DNA of 64,000 bases from Alteriqipengyuania bathyomarina_B (lineage in GTDB: Bacteria; Pseudomonadota; Alphaproteobacteria; Sphingomonadales; Sphingomonadaceae): positions 434,001 to 498,000 of the forward strand of contig NZ_JBCFZM010000003.1 in assembly GCF_038594605.1 (NCBI RefSeq), written 5' to 3'. The position numbers and the translations under genes are program-made. Positions within the stretch are counted from its first letter, which is position 1; each line of letters opens with the position of its first letter. Below the pieces are notes generated by a model that was not told the origin of the DNA, did no database searches, and saw nothing but the letters and a program-made list of their open reading frames with translations. Shown here one piece after another: positions 42,455 to 51,941 of the stretch.

Positions 42455-42579
42455 GGGAAGATCTCCTGAAGTTGCAGAAATGCGAGCGCTGTATTTAGGG
42501 CTTTTCGCGGCAATGCGAAAGGGGGCTGAACGCGCAGGCGAAAGAATTGCTCCGCACGGGTGCGCGAGCGGGCCCCGGC

Positions 42580-43302
42580 CTAAGCTGCGCGCCGTTCCGC
42601 GTGCCAGAGCGCAAAGCGCACCAGCCGGTCGCGGACCGCGCAGGCCGCTTCGATCCGGTCGGCGGGGCTCAGGCTGGCGCGAATCGCCTCGTGGCCTGCA
42701 TCCATCCCGCCGGTCAGCGTGCCGAAGGCCGGCAGGACCATGCGCGGCGGCGCGCCCTCGCTCCGCGCGACGACTGCGCAGGGACGTCTAATACGGCGCC
42801 CACGAATGGTCACCTCCAGCTTGGGATGCCAGTGGCCGGAAAGTTCGCCTCGGGTCTCGCCCCGCTGTGCTTCGTGACGGCACACGATGCCGCCAATCTC
42901 AAGCTCTTCATGCAGCGTGCCACCGCACTGCGCGGCAGCTCCGGCAGCGTCGCCGGTGTCGGGACCGTCGTGGTTGCCGGTGATCCAGATCCACTCGACC
43001 TGCGAGGTGAGCGTGCGCAGCATATCGCATGCGACCTTCTCCAGCCGCGACGCACCTTCGGCATCGTGAAAATTGTCGCCCAGCGTCACGACCCGCTCCG
43101 CACCGGTCTCGCGCACTGCCAGAGCCACCCGTTCCAGCGTCTCGCGGCTGTCGTAGGGGGGCAGGTGCTGGCCGTGGCTCGCGAAAAAGCTCGCCTTTTC
43201 GAGGTGCAGGTCGGCGACGAGCAGTGTGCGCTCGCGCGGCCAATAGACCGCACGATCGCTCCGCAAGAGCAACTCCGTATCGCCGAACGAAAGGGGAACC
43301 AT
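42580..43302 (-). CDS. pdeM: PdeM-type metallophosphoesterase (ligase-associated DNA damage response endonuclease family)
   Basis: The 240-residue metallophosphoesterase has the motifs LLVADLHLEKASFF, VVTLGDNFHDAEGA, WIWITGNHDGPD, GIVCRHEAQRGETRGELSGHWHPKLEV and CAVVARSEGAPPRMVLPAFGTLTGGMD. The last block (LPAFGTxTGG) is diagnostic of PdeM. In other alphaproteobacteria it travels with an exonuclease, a DEXH helicase and a DNA ligase, but here it stands alone, divergent from hemF. The DNA-repair role comes from the family and is not shown here. Confidence 0.9.
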   Translation of the reverse strand: MVPLSFGDTELLLRSDRAVYWPRERTLLVADLHLEKASFFASHGQHLPPYDSRETLERVALAVRETGAERVVTLGDNFHDAEGASRLEKVACDMLRTLTSQVEWIWITGNHDGPDTGDAAGAAAQCGGTLHEELEIGGIVCRHEAQRGETRGELSGHWHPKLEVTIRGRRIRRPCAVVARSEGAPPRMVLPAFGTLTGGMDAGHEAIRASLSPADRIEAACAVRDRLVRFALWHAERRAA

Positions 43303-43369
43303 GGCCCTCACTTGCCCTAGCCCGGCGGGCTTGGCAAGGATGACGCAACGTCTTCGCAAGAATGGGAAC

Positions 43370-44227
43370 ATGATGGCCGATCGCACCGAGCAGACCAAGC
43401 AAGCGCGCACCTGGTTTGAAGGTCTGCGCGACCAGATTTGCGCCGAATTCGAGGCGATCGAGCGCGAGGCGGGCTCCGACGCCGCGTTCGAATACACCCC
43501 CTGGGACCGCGAGGAAGAGGGCAACGACAATCCCGGCGGCGGCGTGCAGGGCCTGATGAAGGGCAAGGTGTTCGAGAAAGTCGGCGTCAACGTGTCGACC
43601 GTACACGGCACCTTTGCGCCGGAATTCGCCCAGACGATCAACGGGGCTCAGGACGATCCCAGCTTTTCGGCCACCGGCATCAGCCTGGTCGCGCACATGG
43701 CCAATCCGCATGTCCCTGCGGTGCATATGAACACGCGCTTCCTCGTTACCGGGAAGGCATGGTTCGGGGGCGGGGCGGACCTCAATCCGCCGATCCCCTA
43801 CGAAGAAGACACGCAGGAGTTTCACGCGGCTTTCCGCGCTGCCTGCGCCAAGCACAACCCGACCTACTACGAACGCTTTTCGAAATGGGCTGAGGACTAT
43901 TTCTACATTCCCCATCGCGGCGTACATCGCGGGGTGGGCGGGATCTTTTACGATCATCTCGAATGCCCCGATGATGATGCCTTCGCGCGCAACCTCGATT
44001 TTACGCAGGACGTCGGGAAGACCTTTCTCGAGGTTTTCCCGCGTCTCGTGCGCAAGCGGATGGAAGCCGACTGGACCGATGCCGACAAGTTGACCCAGCT
44101 TCAGTGGCGCGGACGCTATGCCGAGTTCAACCTCGTCTACGACCGGGGCACGCTGTTCGGCCTCAAGACCGGCGGCAATGTCGACGCCATCCTGATGAGC
44201 CTGCCGCCCGAGGCGGTGTGGACCTGA
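43370..44227 (+). CDS. hemF: Oxygen-dependent coproporphyrinogen-III oxidase
   Basis: The 285-residue enzyme converts coproporphyrinogen III to protoporphyrinogen IX with O2 in heme and bacteriochlorophyll synthesis. Family blocks are GGGVQGLMKGKVFEKVGVNVSTVHG, FSATGISLVAHMANPHVPAVHMNTRFL, WFGGGADLNPPIPYEEDTQ, PHRGVHRGVGGIFYDHLE and QWRGRYAEFNLVYDRGTLFGLKTGGNVDAILMSLPP. The length is standard. ATG at 43370 or the next codon starts it. Confidence 0.98.
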   Translation: MMADRTEQTKQARTWFEGLRDQICAEFEAIEREAGSDAAFEYTPWDREEEGNDNPGGGVQGLMKGKVFEKVGVNVSTVHGTFAPEFAQTINGAQDDPSFSATGISLVAHMANPHVPAVHMNTRFLVTGKAWFGGGADLNPPIPYEEDTQEFHAAFRAACAKHNPTYYERFSKWAEDYFYIPHRGVHRGVGGIFYDHLECPDDDAFARNLDFTQDVGKTFLEVFPRLVRKRMEADWTDADKLTQLQWRGRYAEFNLVYDRGTLFGLKTGGNVDAILMSLPPEAVWT

Positions 44228-44278
44228 CCCACGGTTGGTGCACGCGCGACCGGGCCATATTACAGGGGTGGAGTAAGG

Positions 44279-44686
44279 TCAGAACTTCCAGGTGAAGCTG
44301 GCTTCGGCCCCAAAGCCCTTGGTGTCGTATTTGAGTTTGACGGTGAACGAATCCGGGGGCCAGATGCCTTTCGCCAATTCGGAGAGGCGCCCGGCATCGA
44401 GTTGATCGGCAACCTGCTCTGCAGATTTTGCGACGATTTCCGATGAAACCGCCACGGCTCGGCGTTCCATGGCGGCACGGATCAGCGCCTCGATCACGGA
44501 CCGACGTTGCTGTTCCTTCATCCCGGCCAGAGCAATTGCGACATCGCTGTCGATCGTAAACTCGTTCGACGGGTGGGAATGGGCGATCACGACGGGAATA
44601 AAGGGCCCGTTGCGCGGCGGAAACGGGAAATTGGGCCAGGGGTCGGTGCAGGTCGAACCGTCCGGACGTTCGATGATGTTGGCCAC
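44279..44686 (-). CDS. Protein of unknown function
   Basis: The 135-residue reading starts at GTG 44686, which follows GGGAGAGA at a good distance; the ATG at 44755 would add 23 residues of poor composition. It contains FPFPPRNGPFIPVVIAHSHPSNEF and a helical middle (AGMKEQQRRSVIEALIRAAMERRA), and ends ASFTWKF with a terminal aromatic. No signal peptide and no recognised domain. It converges on hemF. Confidence 0.55.
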   Translation of the reverse strand: MANIIERPDGSTCTDPWPNFPFPPRNGPFIPVVIAHSHPSNEFTIDSDVAIALAGMKEQQRRSVIEALIRAAMERRAVAVSSEIVAKSAEQVADQLDAGRLSELAKGIWPPDSFTVKLKYDTKGFGAEASFTWKF

Positions 44687-44825
44687 TTTATCTCTCCCTC
44701 TCGCGCCCATCGGGCTTTGGAGAGGAGAGATTGAGAGCGTTTCAACGCGCGGCAAAGCCGAAGCCGGTCCATATCGGATGGATTGATGGCTGCGGCCCTT
44801 GTGATCCTACCTTGGACCCAGCTAT

Positions 44826-45686
44826 CTACTCCGGCGCATAGACCCGCACCCAGTCGACCAGCATCGCCACTTCCTCGGCCTTGACCTTGTCGACTGTCGC
44901 TTGCGGCACGCCGTTATACGGCTCTTCGATCCGGTTGGTCTTGAACGGATAGGCGCCGCCCATCGCGAAATTCAGGATCAGGTACTTCGGATTGTCGAAC
45001 CGCCAGTCGCCGTAATTCTCGACCATCGGGCGCGTGACGCGGTAGATCGTGCGGCCGTCGATCTGGAACAGTAGCTGGTCCTCTTCCCACTCGACCGCGT
45101 AGACGTGCCAGTCGGTCACATCCTCGCCATCGGCAAAGAAGTACTTGTTCACCAGCGGGGTCTCGCCCGAATAGCCCGGGCCGTGGAGCGCCACGCCGAC
45201 CCAGTCCTTCTCGCCGACATATTCCATGATGTCGATCTCGCCCGTATCGGGCCATTTATCGTTGCCGAGCGCCCAGAAGGCGGGCCATACGCCGACCGCA
45301 TCGGGCATCTTGATGCGCGCTTCGGCGCGGCCATAGGTGAAGTCGAACTTGCCCTGACTTTCGACGCGGCCGGAGAGGAAATCGGCCTGTCGCTCGGGAT
45401 GCGGGTCGACCCCGGGCTGGTAGACCGGGCGCAGCATCAGCGCGCCGCCGTCGGCGCCTGGCGCATCCTCGACGATCCGAAGCACCTCGGGCCGGTCGAC
45501 ATAGGCCTGCTGTTCGTTGTTCACCCAGAAATCGGTGCCGATCACGATCCAGTTGTCGCGATCGAGCTCGGCTTCGTTGAATTCATCGGCCCAGAGCAGT
45601 TCGCGCGCTTCGGGGTCATGCGCCGCAGCAGGTGCGCTCAAGAGGGCGGTGGAAACGGCCAGAATGGCCAGTGTCGAACGGATCAC
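44826..45686 (-). CDS. Exported glycoside hydrolase family 16 (beta-glucanase/laminarinase type)
   Basis: The 286-residue enzyme has a signal (ending SAPAAAH) and the GH16 catalytic motif TGEIDIMEYVG. In it Glu150 is the nucleophile, Asp152 assists and Glu155 is the acid/base. Around it are WVNNEQQAYVD, GRVESQGKFDFTYGRAEARIKMP and WPAFWALGNDKWP, as in beta-1,3- and mixed-linkage glucanases. It should degrade laminarin-like glucans outside the inner membrane, fitting a marine or freshwater habitat. The exact linkage is inferred. Confidence 0.93.
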   Translation of the reverse strand: MIRSTLAILAVSTALLSAPAAAHDPEARELLWADEFNEAELDRDNWIVIGTDFWVNNEQQAYVDRPEVLRIVEDAPGADGGALMLRPVYQPGVDPHPERQADFLSGRVESQGKFDFTYGRAEARIKMPDAVGVWPAFWALGNDKWPDTGEIDIMEYVGEKDWVGVALHGPGYSGETPLVNKYFFADGEDVTDWHVYAVEWEEDQLLFQIDGRTIYRVTRPMVENYGDWRFDNPKYLILNFAMGGAYPFKTNRIEEPYNGVPQATVDKVKAEEVAMLVDWVRVYAPE

Positions 45687-45828
45687 GATAGTCTCTCCCC
45701 TTTTGTGTTAACGTTCACATCGCATGATCCGGTGCCTTTTTCCAGACCCGGCGCGATGGGCAGGCCGCTGCCGCGCCACGCTGCTTTTTCCCCCTTTCCA
45801 GAACAAGGCCCTCGTCTTACGGGGCGCC

Positions 45829-47157
45829 ATGCGACCGATGCGCGATCCGATCCGGTTGATCCCCCTGCTTTTCGCAGGTGCGATCGTGCTCGGAACGCTG
45901 GCCTTGTGGACGCCGCTGGCGACCGCCGATGGCACGCAGCCTCCCTTCATTACCGCCTTGTTCACGGCCACTTCGGCAGTCGCGGTCACCGGACTGATCA
46001 CGGTCGACACATCCACTTACTGGTCGCCCTTTGGCCAGGGTGCGATCATGGTGATGTTCCAGATCGGCGGTTTCGGGATCATGGCCTCGGCATCGCTGCT
46101 CGGCCTGCTGGTCGGACGCGGCTTCGGGCTGAGCGGCAGGCTCGCCACGGATGTCGAGCGCAGCCGGCTGGAGATCGGCGACGCGCGATCCGTGCTGCGC
46201 CTGATCCTGCTCGTGACGGTGGTGGTCGAGGCGATGCTGGCGACGATCCTCACGCTGCGGTTCGCGCTCGCCTATGATTTCGGGTGGAGCAAGGCGCTGT
46301 GGCACGGGATGTTCCATTCGGTCAGCGCGTTCAACAATGCCGGCTTCTCGATCAATTCGGACAGCCTGATGGGCTTCCAGCACGATGGTTTCGTGCTGAT
46401 TCCGGTTGCGCTGGCGGTGATCCTGACCGCGCTGGGCTTTCCGGTGATGCAGGATCTGAGCGAGCACCGCTTCAAGGTATCGCGCTGGTCGCTGCACACC
46501 AAGATCACCGTGCTGGGCACGCTGGGGCTGCTGCTGGTCGGCTTCGTCGCCATTCTGGGCAAGGAGTGGGCCAATCCGCAGACGCTGGGGCCGATGGCGC
46601 CCGGCTCCAAGATACTCAACGCCGCATTCCATTCGGTGATGCCGCGCACCGCGGGGTTCAACTCGCTCGACGTCGGGGCCTTCGAGGACGAGACCCTGCT
46701 GCTCAACTACGCGCTGATGTTCATCGGCGGTGGCAGCGCGGGCACCGCGGGCGGGATCAAGGTCACCACCTTCGTGGTGCTGCTGGCGGTGGTCGCCTCC
46801 GAAGTCGCGGGGCAAAAGGACGCAGCGATGTTCGGCCGGCGCTTCGGTTCGGGCATCGAACGCCAGGCGCTGACCGTGGCGGTAACCGCCGCGACGCTGA
46901 TCATGGTGGCGAGCATGTATATCCTCATCATCACCCCGCTCGAGATGCGCGATGTATTGTTCGAGGTGATCTCGGCCTTCTCGACCGTCGGCCTGTCGAC
47001 CGGGATTACCGCAGAGCTACCGCCCAGCGCGCAGCTGGTGCTGGCGGCGCTGATGTTCATCGGCCGCGTCGGGACCATTACCGTCGCCACCGCGTTGGCG
47101 ATGGGCGCGGGGCGCAGGCCCTATCGCTATCCAGAGGAGAACCCGATTGTCGGCTGA
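45829..47157 (+). CDS. Potassium uptake channel subunit, TrkH/KtrB family
   Basis: The inner-membrane protein of about 442 residues has the four-fold pore pattern of the family: ALFTATSAVAVTGLI (selectivity loop), MFHSVSAFNNAGFSI, AAFHSVMPRTAGFNSLDVGAF and EVISAFSTVGLSTGI, plus FIGGGSAGTAGGIKVTTF. It moves K+ with its nucleotide-binding partner encoded next. The start is uncertain: ATG 45829, ATG 45838 and an earlier ATG at 45724 are all in frame. The stop overlaps the partner gene by 11 bases. Confidence 0.92.
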   Translation: MRPMRDPIRLIPLLFAGAIVLGTLALWTPLATADGTQPPFITALFTATSAVAVTGLITVDTSTYWSPFGQGAIMVMFQIGGFGIMASASLLGLLVGRGFGLSGRLATDVERSRLEIGDARSVLRLILLVTVVVEAMLATILTLRFALAYDFGWSKALWHGMFHSVSAFNNAGFSINSDSLMGFQHDGFVLIPVALAVILTALGFPVMQDLSEHRFKVSRWSLHTKITVLGTLGLLLVGFVAILGKEWANPQTLGPMAPGSKILNAAFHSVMPRTAGFNSLDVGAFEDETLLLNYALMFIGGGSAGTAGGIKVTTFVVLLAVVASEVAGQKDAAMFGRRFGSGIERQALTVAVTAATLIMVASMYILIITPLEMRDVLFEVISAFSTVGLSTGITAELPPSAQLVLAALMFIGRVGTITVATALAMGAGRRPYRYPEENPIVG

Positions 47158-47812
47158 TAAGCGCAAGCCCGCCATGGTCATCGGCCTCGGCCGTTTCGGC
47201 GGCGCGGTGGCCACCACGCTCGAACGGATGGGGCACGAGGTGCTGGCGGTCGATACCGATCCCGACCGCGTGCAACATTATGCCGGGCGTCTGACCAAGA
47301 CGGTGGAGGCGGACGGCAGCGAGAACGGGTGCCTCAGGCGGCTGGGTGCGACCGATTTCGGATCGGTCATCGTCGGTATCGGCAGCGATGTCGAAGCGAG
47401 CGTTCTGACCGTACTGGCGCTGAGCGATCTGGGGATCAACAATATCTGGGCCAAGGCGACCAGCGAGAGCCATGGCCGGATCCTCGAACGGGTCGGGGCG
47501 CACCACGTGGTCTTCCCCGAGGAACGGATGGGGCACCGGGTCGCCTATCTGGTCAACGAGCGCCTGCTCGATTTCATTTCCTTCGGCGACGAATTCGCGA
47601 TTGCCCGGCTCAAGGCGCCCGAGTTCATCATCGGCCTGCCATTGGTCACCAGCCAGTGCCGCAAGAAGTTCGACGTGACCGTGGTGGGCGTGAAGCGCGA
47701 GGGCGAGGATTTCATCCACGCGACCGGCGACACGCTGATCATGCCGGGAGACGAACTGGTCGTCTCCGGAAGGACCGACCGGATCGAGGATTTCGCGGTC
47801 GGCAAGGGCTGA
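47147..47812 (+). CDS. Potassium uptake regulatory subunit, TrkA/KtrA (RCK) family
   Basis: The 221-residue protein has an RCK N-domain (MVIGLGRFGGAVATTLERMGHEVLAVDTDPDRV) with GxGxxG nucleotide motif, and an RCK C-domain ending GDTLIMPGDELVVSGRTDRIEDF. It gates the channel encoded just upstream by binding NAD(H) or ATP/ADP. The TTG at 47147 follows AGAGGAGA and overlaps the channel stop, so translation is coupled. Confidence 0.93.
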   Translation: MSADKRKPAMVIGLGRFGGAVATTLERMGHEVLAVDTDPDRVQHYAGRLTKTVEADGSENGCLRRLGATDFGSVIVGIGSDVEASVLTVLALSDLGINNIWAKATSESHGRILERVGAHHVVFPEERMGHRVAYLVNERLLDFISFGDEFAIARLKAPEFIIGLPLVTSQCRKKFDVTVVGVKREGEDFIHATGDTLIMPGDELVVSGRTDRIEDFAVGKG

Positions 47813-47896
47813 CCCTTTCGCATTCGTTCAGTGCGTGGCAGGGCTCGCCATGCAACAGACCGCCACTCAGACGCACAGATTATACCGGAGATTCTC

Positions 47897-49798
47897 ATGC
47901 AACGCTTCGTCGCACTCGCAGCCGCCGCCCTTCTGACGAGCGCCTGCGCATCTGTCGGCGGAGCGCCGGAGACATCTGTCCAGCGCGATGCAATGGTCTC
48001 TCCGATCCTGACTACGCCCGACGCGGTCGACGATCGCACCTTCGCGCAGCCGCAGATCGCCCGCGTCACTCATGTCGCGCTGGATCTCGATCTGGACTTC
48101 GAGGCCAAGATGATCGGCGGCGGGGCGGTGCTGGACATCCTCGCGGATGACGATGCCGAAGAAATCGTGCTCGACAGCAACGGCCTGCGGATCGACCGCG
48201 TGACCGACGAGGCGGGCAAGCCGCGAGCCTTTACCATCGGCAAGGCTGAGGAAGGCAAGGGCGCACCGCTGACCATCCAGCTGAACGGTGCGCGCAAGCT
48301 GCGCATCTCCTATCGTAGCGCGCCCGATGCCGCCGCGCTGCAATGGCTGACGCCCGAGCAGACCGCGGGCGGTGAATATCCCTACCTCTTCAGCCAGGGC
48401 CAGGCGATCCTCAACCGGACGTGGATTCCGACGCAGGACAGCCCCGGCATCCGCCAGACCTGGGAAGCGCGCATCACCGCGCCCAAGCCGCTCGATGTCG
48501 TGATGAGCGGCGTGCGTCAGGGTGAGCCCGAAGATGTCGGGAATGGTCGCCGCGCTTTCCGGTTCGTGATGGACAAGCCGGTGCCGCCCTACCTGATCGC
48601 GATTGCGGCGGGTGATATCGACTTCCGCGCCATCGGCCCGCGTTCGGGCGTCTGGGCAGAGCCCGCCACGCTCGACCGCGCATGGCGCGAGGTCAATGAT
48701 ACCGAACAGATGATCGAAGCCGCCGAAGAGCTTTACGGCGAGTATCGCTGGGGCCGCTACGACATGATCGTGCTGCCGCCCGCGTTCCCTTACGGGGGGA
48801 TGGAAAACCCGGTGATGACCTTCCTCACGCCGACCTTCATCGCGGGCGACCGGTCGAACAACGGGCTGGTCGCGCACGAACTGGCGCATAGCTGGTCGGG
48901 CAACCTCGTCACCAACGCAGTGTGGGGCGACGGCTGGCTGAACGAGGGCGTCACCTCCTATTTCGAGAACCGCATCGTCGAGGCGGTCTACGGCAAGCAG
49001 CGCGCCGAGCAGGAAGCCGCGCTCGCCTACGCCAACATCGTCGAGACGCTCGACGAAGTCGGCCGCGATGCACCCGGCACCGCGCTGCACAATGATGGCG
49101 AGGGCGATCTGATCGGCAGCGCGATCGCCTACGACAAGGGCCATTTCTTCATGCGCACGGTCGAGCGTATCGTGGGCCGCGAACGGTTCGACGCATGGCT
49201 GCAGCAATGGTTCGACAACCACGCCTTCGAACCTGCAACCAGCCGCCTGCTGCTGGAAGACATGCAGGAAAACCTCGTCCGCTCGCCCGCCGAGGCGAAA
49301 AAGCTGATGTTGCGTGAGTGGATCTTCGAGCCCGGCCTGCCCGCCAACGTGGTGAAGCCCGACCCGCAGGCCTTCGCGCAGGTCGATGCGGCGGTTCATG
49401 CCTATGCCACGGGCAACACCATTCCCGGCGCCTTCCCCGGATGGAGCGCCGCCGAGCAGATGCGCTTCCTCGACAATATTCCCAAGGAGCGGACCGCCGC
49501 GCAGCTTGCCGCGCTGGACGATACGCTGGGCCTTTCGGAAGCGGGCAATAACGAGGTGCTGTTCCTGTGGCTCGAACTCGCGCTCGCGAACCGCTACGAT
49601 CCGGCGGTGCCGCGGGCGGAAAAGTTCCTGTCCGAGATCGGCCGCGCCAAGTTCGTCCGCCCGCTGTTCGTGGTGCTCATGGAGCAGGGCGAGTGGGGCC
49701 GACCGATCGCCAAACGCATCTATGCGCAGACCCGCGACGGCTACCACGCGGTCACGCGGGGCGGAGTGGATCGGCTAATGGCCGCAGACGAGGGTTAA
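47897..49798 (+). CDS. M1 family aminopeptidase-like lipoprotein (leukotriene A4 hydrolase type)
   Basis: The 633-residue protein has a lipoprotein signal (LLTSAC) and an M1 fold. The substrate loop is PPAFPYGGMENPVMTFLTPTFI. The zinc site is VAHELAHSWSGNLVTNAVWGDGWLNEGVTSYFENRI (HExxH, 18 residues, Glu), and the Tyr region is AIAYDKGHFFMRTVERIVG. A C-terminal helical domain (FLDNIPKERTAAQLAALDDTLGL, then FLWLELALANRYDPAVPRAEKFL) resembles LTA4 hydrolase. It should act on peptides at the envelope. The physiological substrate is unknown. Confidence 0.95.
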   Translation: MQRFVALAAAALLTSACASVGGAPETSVQRDAMVSPILTTPDAVDDRTFAQPQIARVTHVALDLDLDFEAKMIGGGAVLDILADDDAEEIVLDSNGLRIDRVTDEAGKPRAFTIGKAEEGKGAPLTIQLNGARKLRISYRSAPDAAALQWLTPEQTAGGEYPYLFSQGQAILNRTWIPTQDSPGIRQTWEARITAPKPLDVVMSGVRQGEPEDVGNGRRAFRFVMDKPVPPYLIAIAAGDIDFRAIGPRSGVWAEPATLDRAWREVNDTEQMIEAAEELYGEYRWGRYDMIVLPPAFPYGGMENPVMTFLTPTFIAGDRSNNGLVAHELAHSWSGNLVTNAVWGDGWLNEGVTSYFENRIVEAVYGKQRAEQEAALAYANIVETLDEVGRDAPGTALHNDGEGDLIGSAIAYDKGHFFMRTVERIVGRERFDAWLQQWFDNHAFEPATSRLLLEDMQENLVRSPAEAKKLMLREWIFEPGLPANVVKPDPQAFAQVDAAVHAYATGNTIPGAFPGWSAAEQMRFLDNIPKERTAAQLAALDDTLGLSEAGNNEVLFLWLELALANRYDPAVPRAEKFLSEIGRAKFVRPLFVVLMEQGEWGRPIAKRIYAQTRDGYHAVTRGGVDRLMAADEG

Positions 49799-49847
49799 TC
49801 GTCCTTTTTGCGTTGCAATAGGAAGGCCGCGACCGCACATCTCAGGC

Positions 49848-51941
49848 ATGTTGCGGCAATACGAACTGGTTGAACGGGTAAAGGCCTACGATCCGGACGC
49901 GGACGAGGCGATGCTCAACCACGCCTATGTCTATACCGTGCAGAAGCACGGCAGCCAGAAGCGCGCGAGCGGCGATCCCTATTTCAGCCACCCGATCGAA
50001 GTCGCGGGGTTGATGACCGACCTCAAGCTCGATCAGGAGACGATCGCCACCGCGCTGCTGCACGACACGGTCGAGGATACGCTCGTCACGATCGAGGATA
50101 TCGAGGCCAATTTCGGCCCCAAGGTCGCCCGGCTTGTCGACGGCGTGACCAAGCTTTCCAAGATCGAGCAGATGCCGGAGGACGAGCGCGCGGCGGAAAA
50201 CCTGCGCAAGTTCCTGCTCGCGATGAGCGAGGATATTCGCGTTCTGCTGGTCAAGCTGGGCGACCGGCTGCACAATATGCGCACGCTCCACTTCATCAAG
50301 AACGAGGACAAGCGCCGCCGGATCGCGCGGGAGACGCTCGATATCTACGCCCCGCTGGCCGAGCGGATCGGGATGTACGAATATATGCGCGAGATGCAGG
50401 CGCTGGCTTTCGAGCATCTCGAACCCGATGCCTTCAAGACCATCTCGGGCCGGCTTGCCCAGATCCGCGATCAGGAGGGCGCACAGGTCGATGCGATCGC
50501 GCTGGCGATCAAGCAGTCGCTCGCCGAAGCGGGGCTGAAGGTCGAGGTGAAGGGGCGGGAGAAGCAGCCGTTCTCGATCTGGCGCAAGATGGCCGAACGC
50601 CACGTCAGCTTCGATCAGGTGACCGACATCTTCGCCTTTCGCGTGCTGTGCGAGACGCCCGAGGATTGCTACCGCGCGCTGGGGACGCTGCACACGACGT
50701 GGCAGTTCATTCCCGGGCGCTTCAAGGACTATCTCTCGACGCCGAAGAACAACGGCTATCGCTCGCTCCACACCGCGCTGATCTACGAAGGTTCGATGCG
50801 GGTCGAGGTGCAGATCCGCACGCAGGACATGCACCGGACCAACGGCTTCGGCCTCGCCGCGCACTGGGCTTACAAGCAGCATGACAAGCCGGACGGCCAG
50901 GTTGCGTGGTTGCGCGACCTGATCGAGATCGTCGATTCAAGCCACGACGCCGAAGAGCTGCTGGAGAACACGCGGCTCGCCATCTACCAGGATCGCATCT
51001 TCGCATTCTCGCCCAAGGGCGCGCTGTTTCAGCTGCCCAAGGGCGCGACCCCGGTCGATTTCGCCTTCGCGGTCCATACTGATCTCGGCGCGCAGACCAT
51101 CGGTGCCAAGATCAACGGGCGACACATGCCGCTGCGCACGCAGCTCGCCAATGGCGACGTGGTGGAGATCATCAAGGGCGGCGATGCCGAGCCCCAGCTC
51201 TCGTGGCTGGGCTTTGTGGTGACCGGAAAGGCGCGCGCCGCGATCCGCCGCGCGGTCCGCAACAAGGAGCGCGAGGAGGTCGCCGAACTGGGCGTCAAAC
51301 TCTACGACCAGATCGCCGCGCGCACCCCTGCCAAGGTCGGCAAGAAGGCGCTGCGCGAGGCGCTGAAGCGGCTGGAGCTGGATGAGGAAGAAGATCTGAT
51401 GTACGCGATCGGCGCGGCGCAGATCACCGATCAGGAAGTGATGGAGGCGCTGGTTCCCGGCAGCACCGCCGATTTCGGGGAAGACCCCGACTGGGCGCGG
51501 CGCCACGGCCAGCCGATCTCGATCCGCGGGCTGAAACCGGGCAATGCCTATACCCTCGCCGATTGCTGCCATCCGGTGCCGGGCGACCGGATCGTGGGGC
51601 TGCGCCGCAAGGGCGAGAGCGTGGAGGTCCACAATATCCAGTGCCTCAGCCTTGCCAACGGGATCGACAATGACTGGCTCGATCTCGACTGGGGCGACCG
51701 ATCGGGTGTGGCCACCGGGCGGCTGGTCGTGACGCTGTACGACCGGCGCGGAACCATCGCCGAGATGGCCAACATCGTTGCCCGCAACCATGCCGACGTG
51801 CGCAGCCTCGACAAGGTGCGAATCGAAGATCCCTTCGCGACCTACGAAATGGACGTCGAAGTGCAGGATCTGGCGCACCTCACCCGCATATTGAGCGCGC
51901 TGCGCGCAAGTGACGCGGTGGCGCAGGCAGAGCGGATTTGA
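49848..51941 (+). CDS. Bifunctional (p)ppGpp synthetase/hydrolase, RelA/SpoT (Rsh)
   Basis: The 697-residue protein is a full Rsh. It has an HD hydrolase domain (YFSHPIEVAGLMTDLKLDQETIATALLHDTVEDT, VKLGDRLHNMRTLHFI), a synthetase domain (VTDIFAFRVLC, YRALGTLHTTWQFIPGRFKDYLSTPKNNGYRSLHTALIYEG), a TGS domain (IFAFSPKGALFQLPKGATPVDFAFAVHTDLG), a zinc-finger/CC region (LADCCHPVPGDRIVG) and a C-terminal ACT domain. Alphaproteobacteria usually have this single bifunctional enzyme, which controls the stringent response. Its stop overlaps the VOC gene by four bases. Confidence 0.98.
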   Translation: MLRQYELVERVKAYDPDADEAMLNHAYVYTVQKHGSQKRASGDPYFSHPIEVAGLMTDLKLDQETIATALLHDTVEDTLVTIEDIEANFGPKVARLVDGVTKLSKIEQMPEDERAAENLRKFLLAMSEDIRVLLVKLGDRLHNMRTLHFIKNEDKRRRIARETLDIYAPLAERIGMYEYMREMQALAFEHLEPDAFKTISGRLAQIRDQEGAQVDAIALAIKQSLAEAGLKVEVKGREKQPFSIWRKMAERHVSFDQVTDIFAFRVLCETPEDCYRALGTLHTTWQFIPGRFKDYLSTPKNNGYRSLHTALIYEGSMRVEVQIRTQDMHRTNGFGLAAHWAYKQHDKPDGQVAWLRDLIEIVDSSHDAEELLENTRLAIYQDRIFAFSPKGALFQLPKGATPVDFAFAVHTDLGAQTIGAKINGRHMPLRTQLANGDVVEIIKGGDAEPQLSWLGFVVTGKARAAIRRAVRNKEREEVAELGVKLYDQIAARTPAKVGKKALREALKRLELDEEEDLMYAIGAAQITDQEVMEALVPGSTADFGEDPDWARRHGQPISIRGLKPGNAYTLADCCHPVPGDRIVGLRRKGESVEVHNIQCLSLANGIDNDWLDLDWGDRSGVATGRLVVTLYDRRGTIAEMANIVARNHADVRSLDKVRIEDPFATYEMDVEVQDLAHLTRILSALRASDAVAQAERI

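Noticed and set aside
47867..49747. 626-codon minus-strand frame opposite the M1 peptidase
   Set aside because: Shadow of the peptidase gene; no start signal or recognisable protein.
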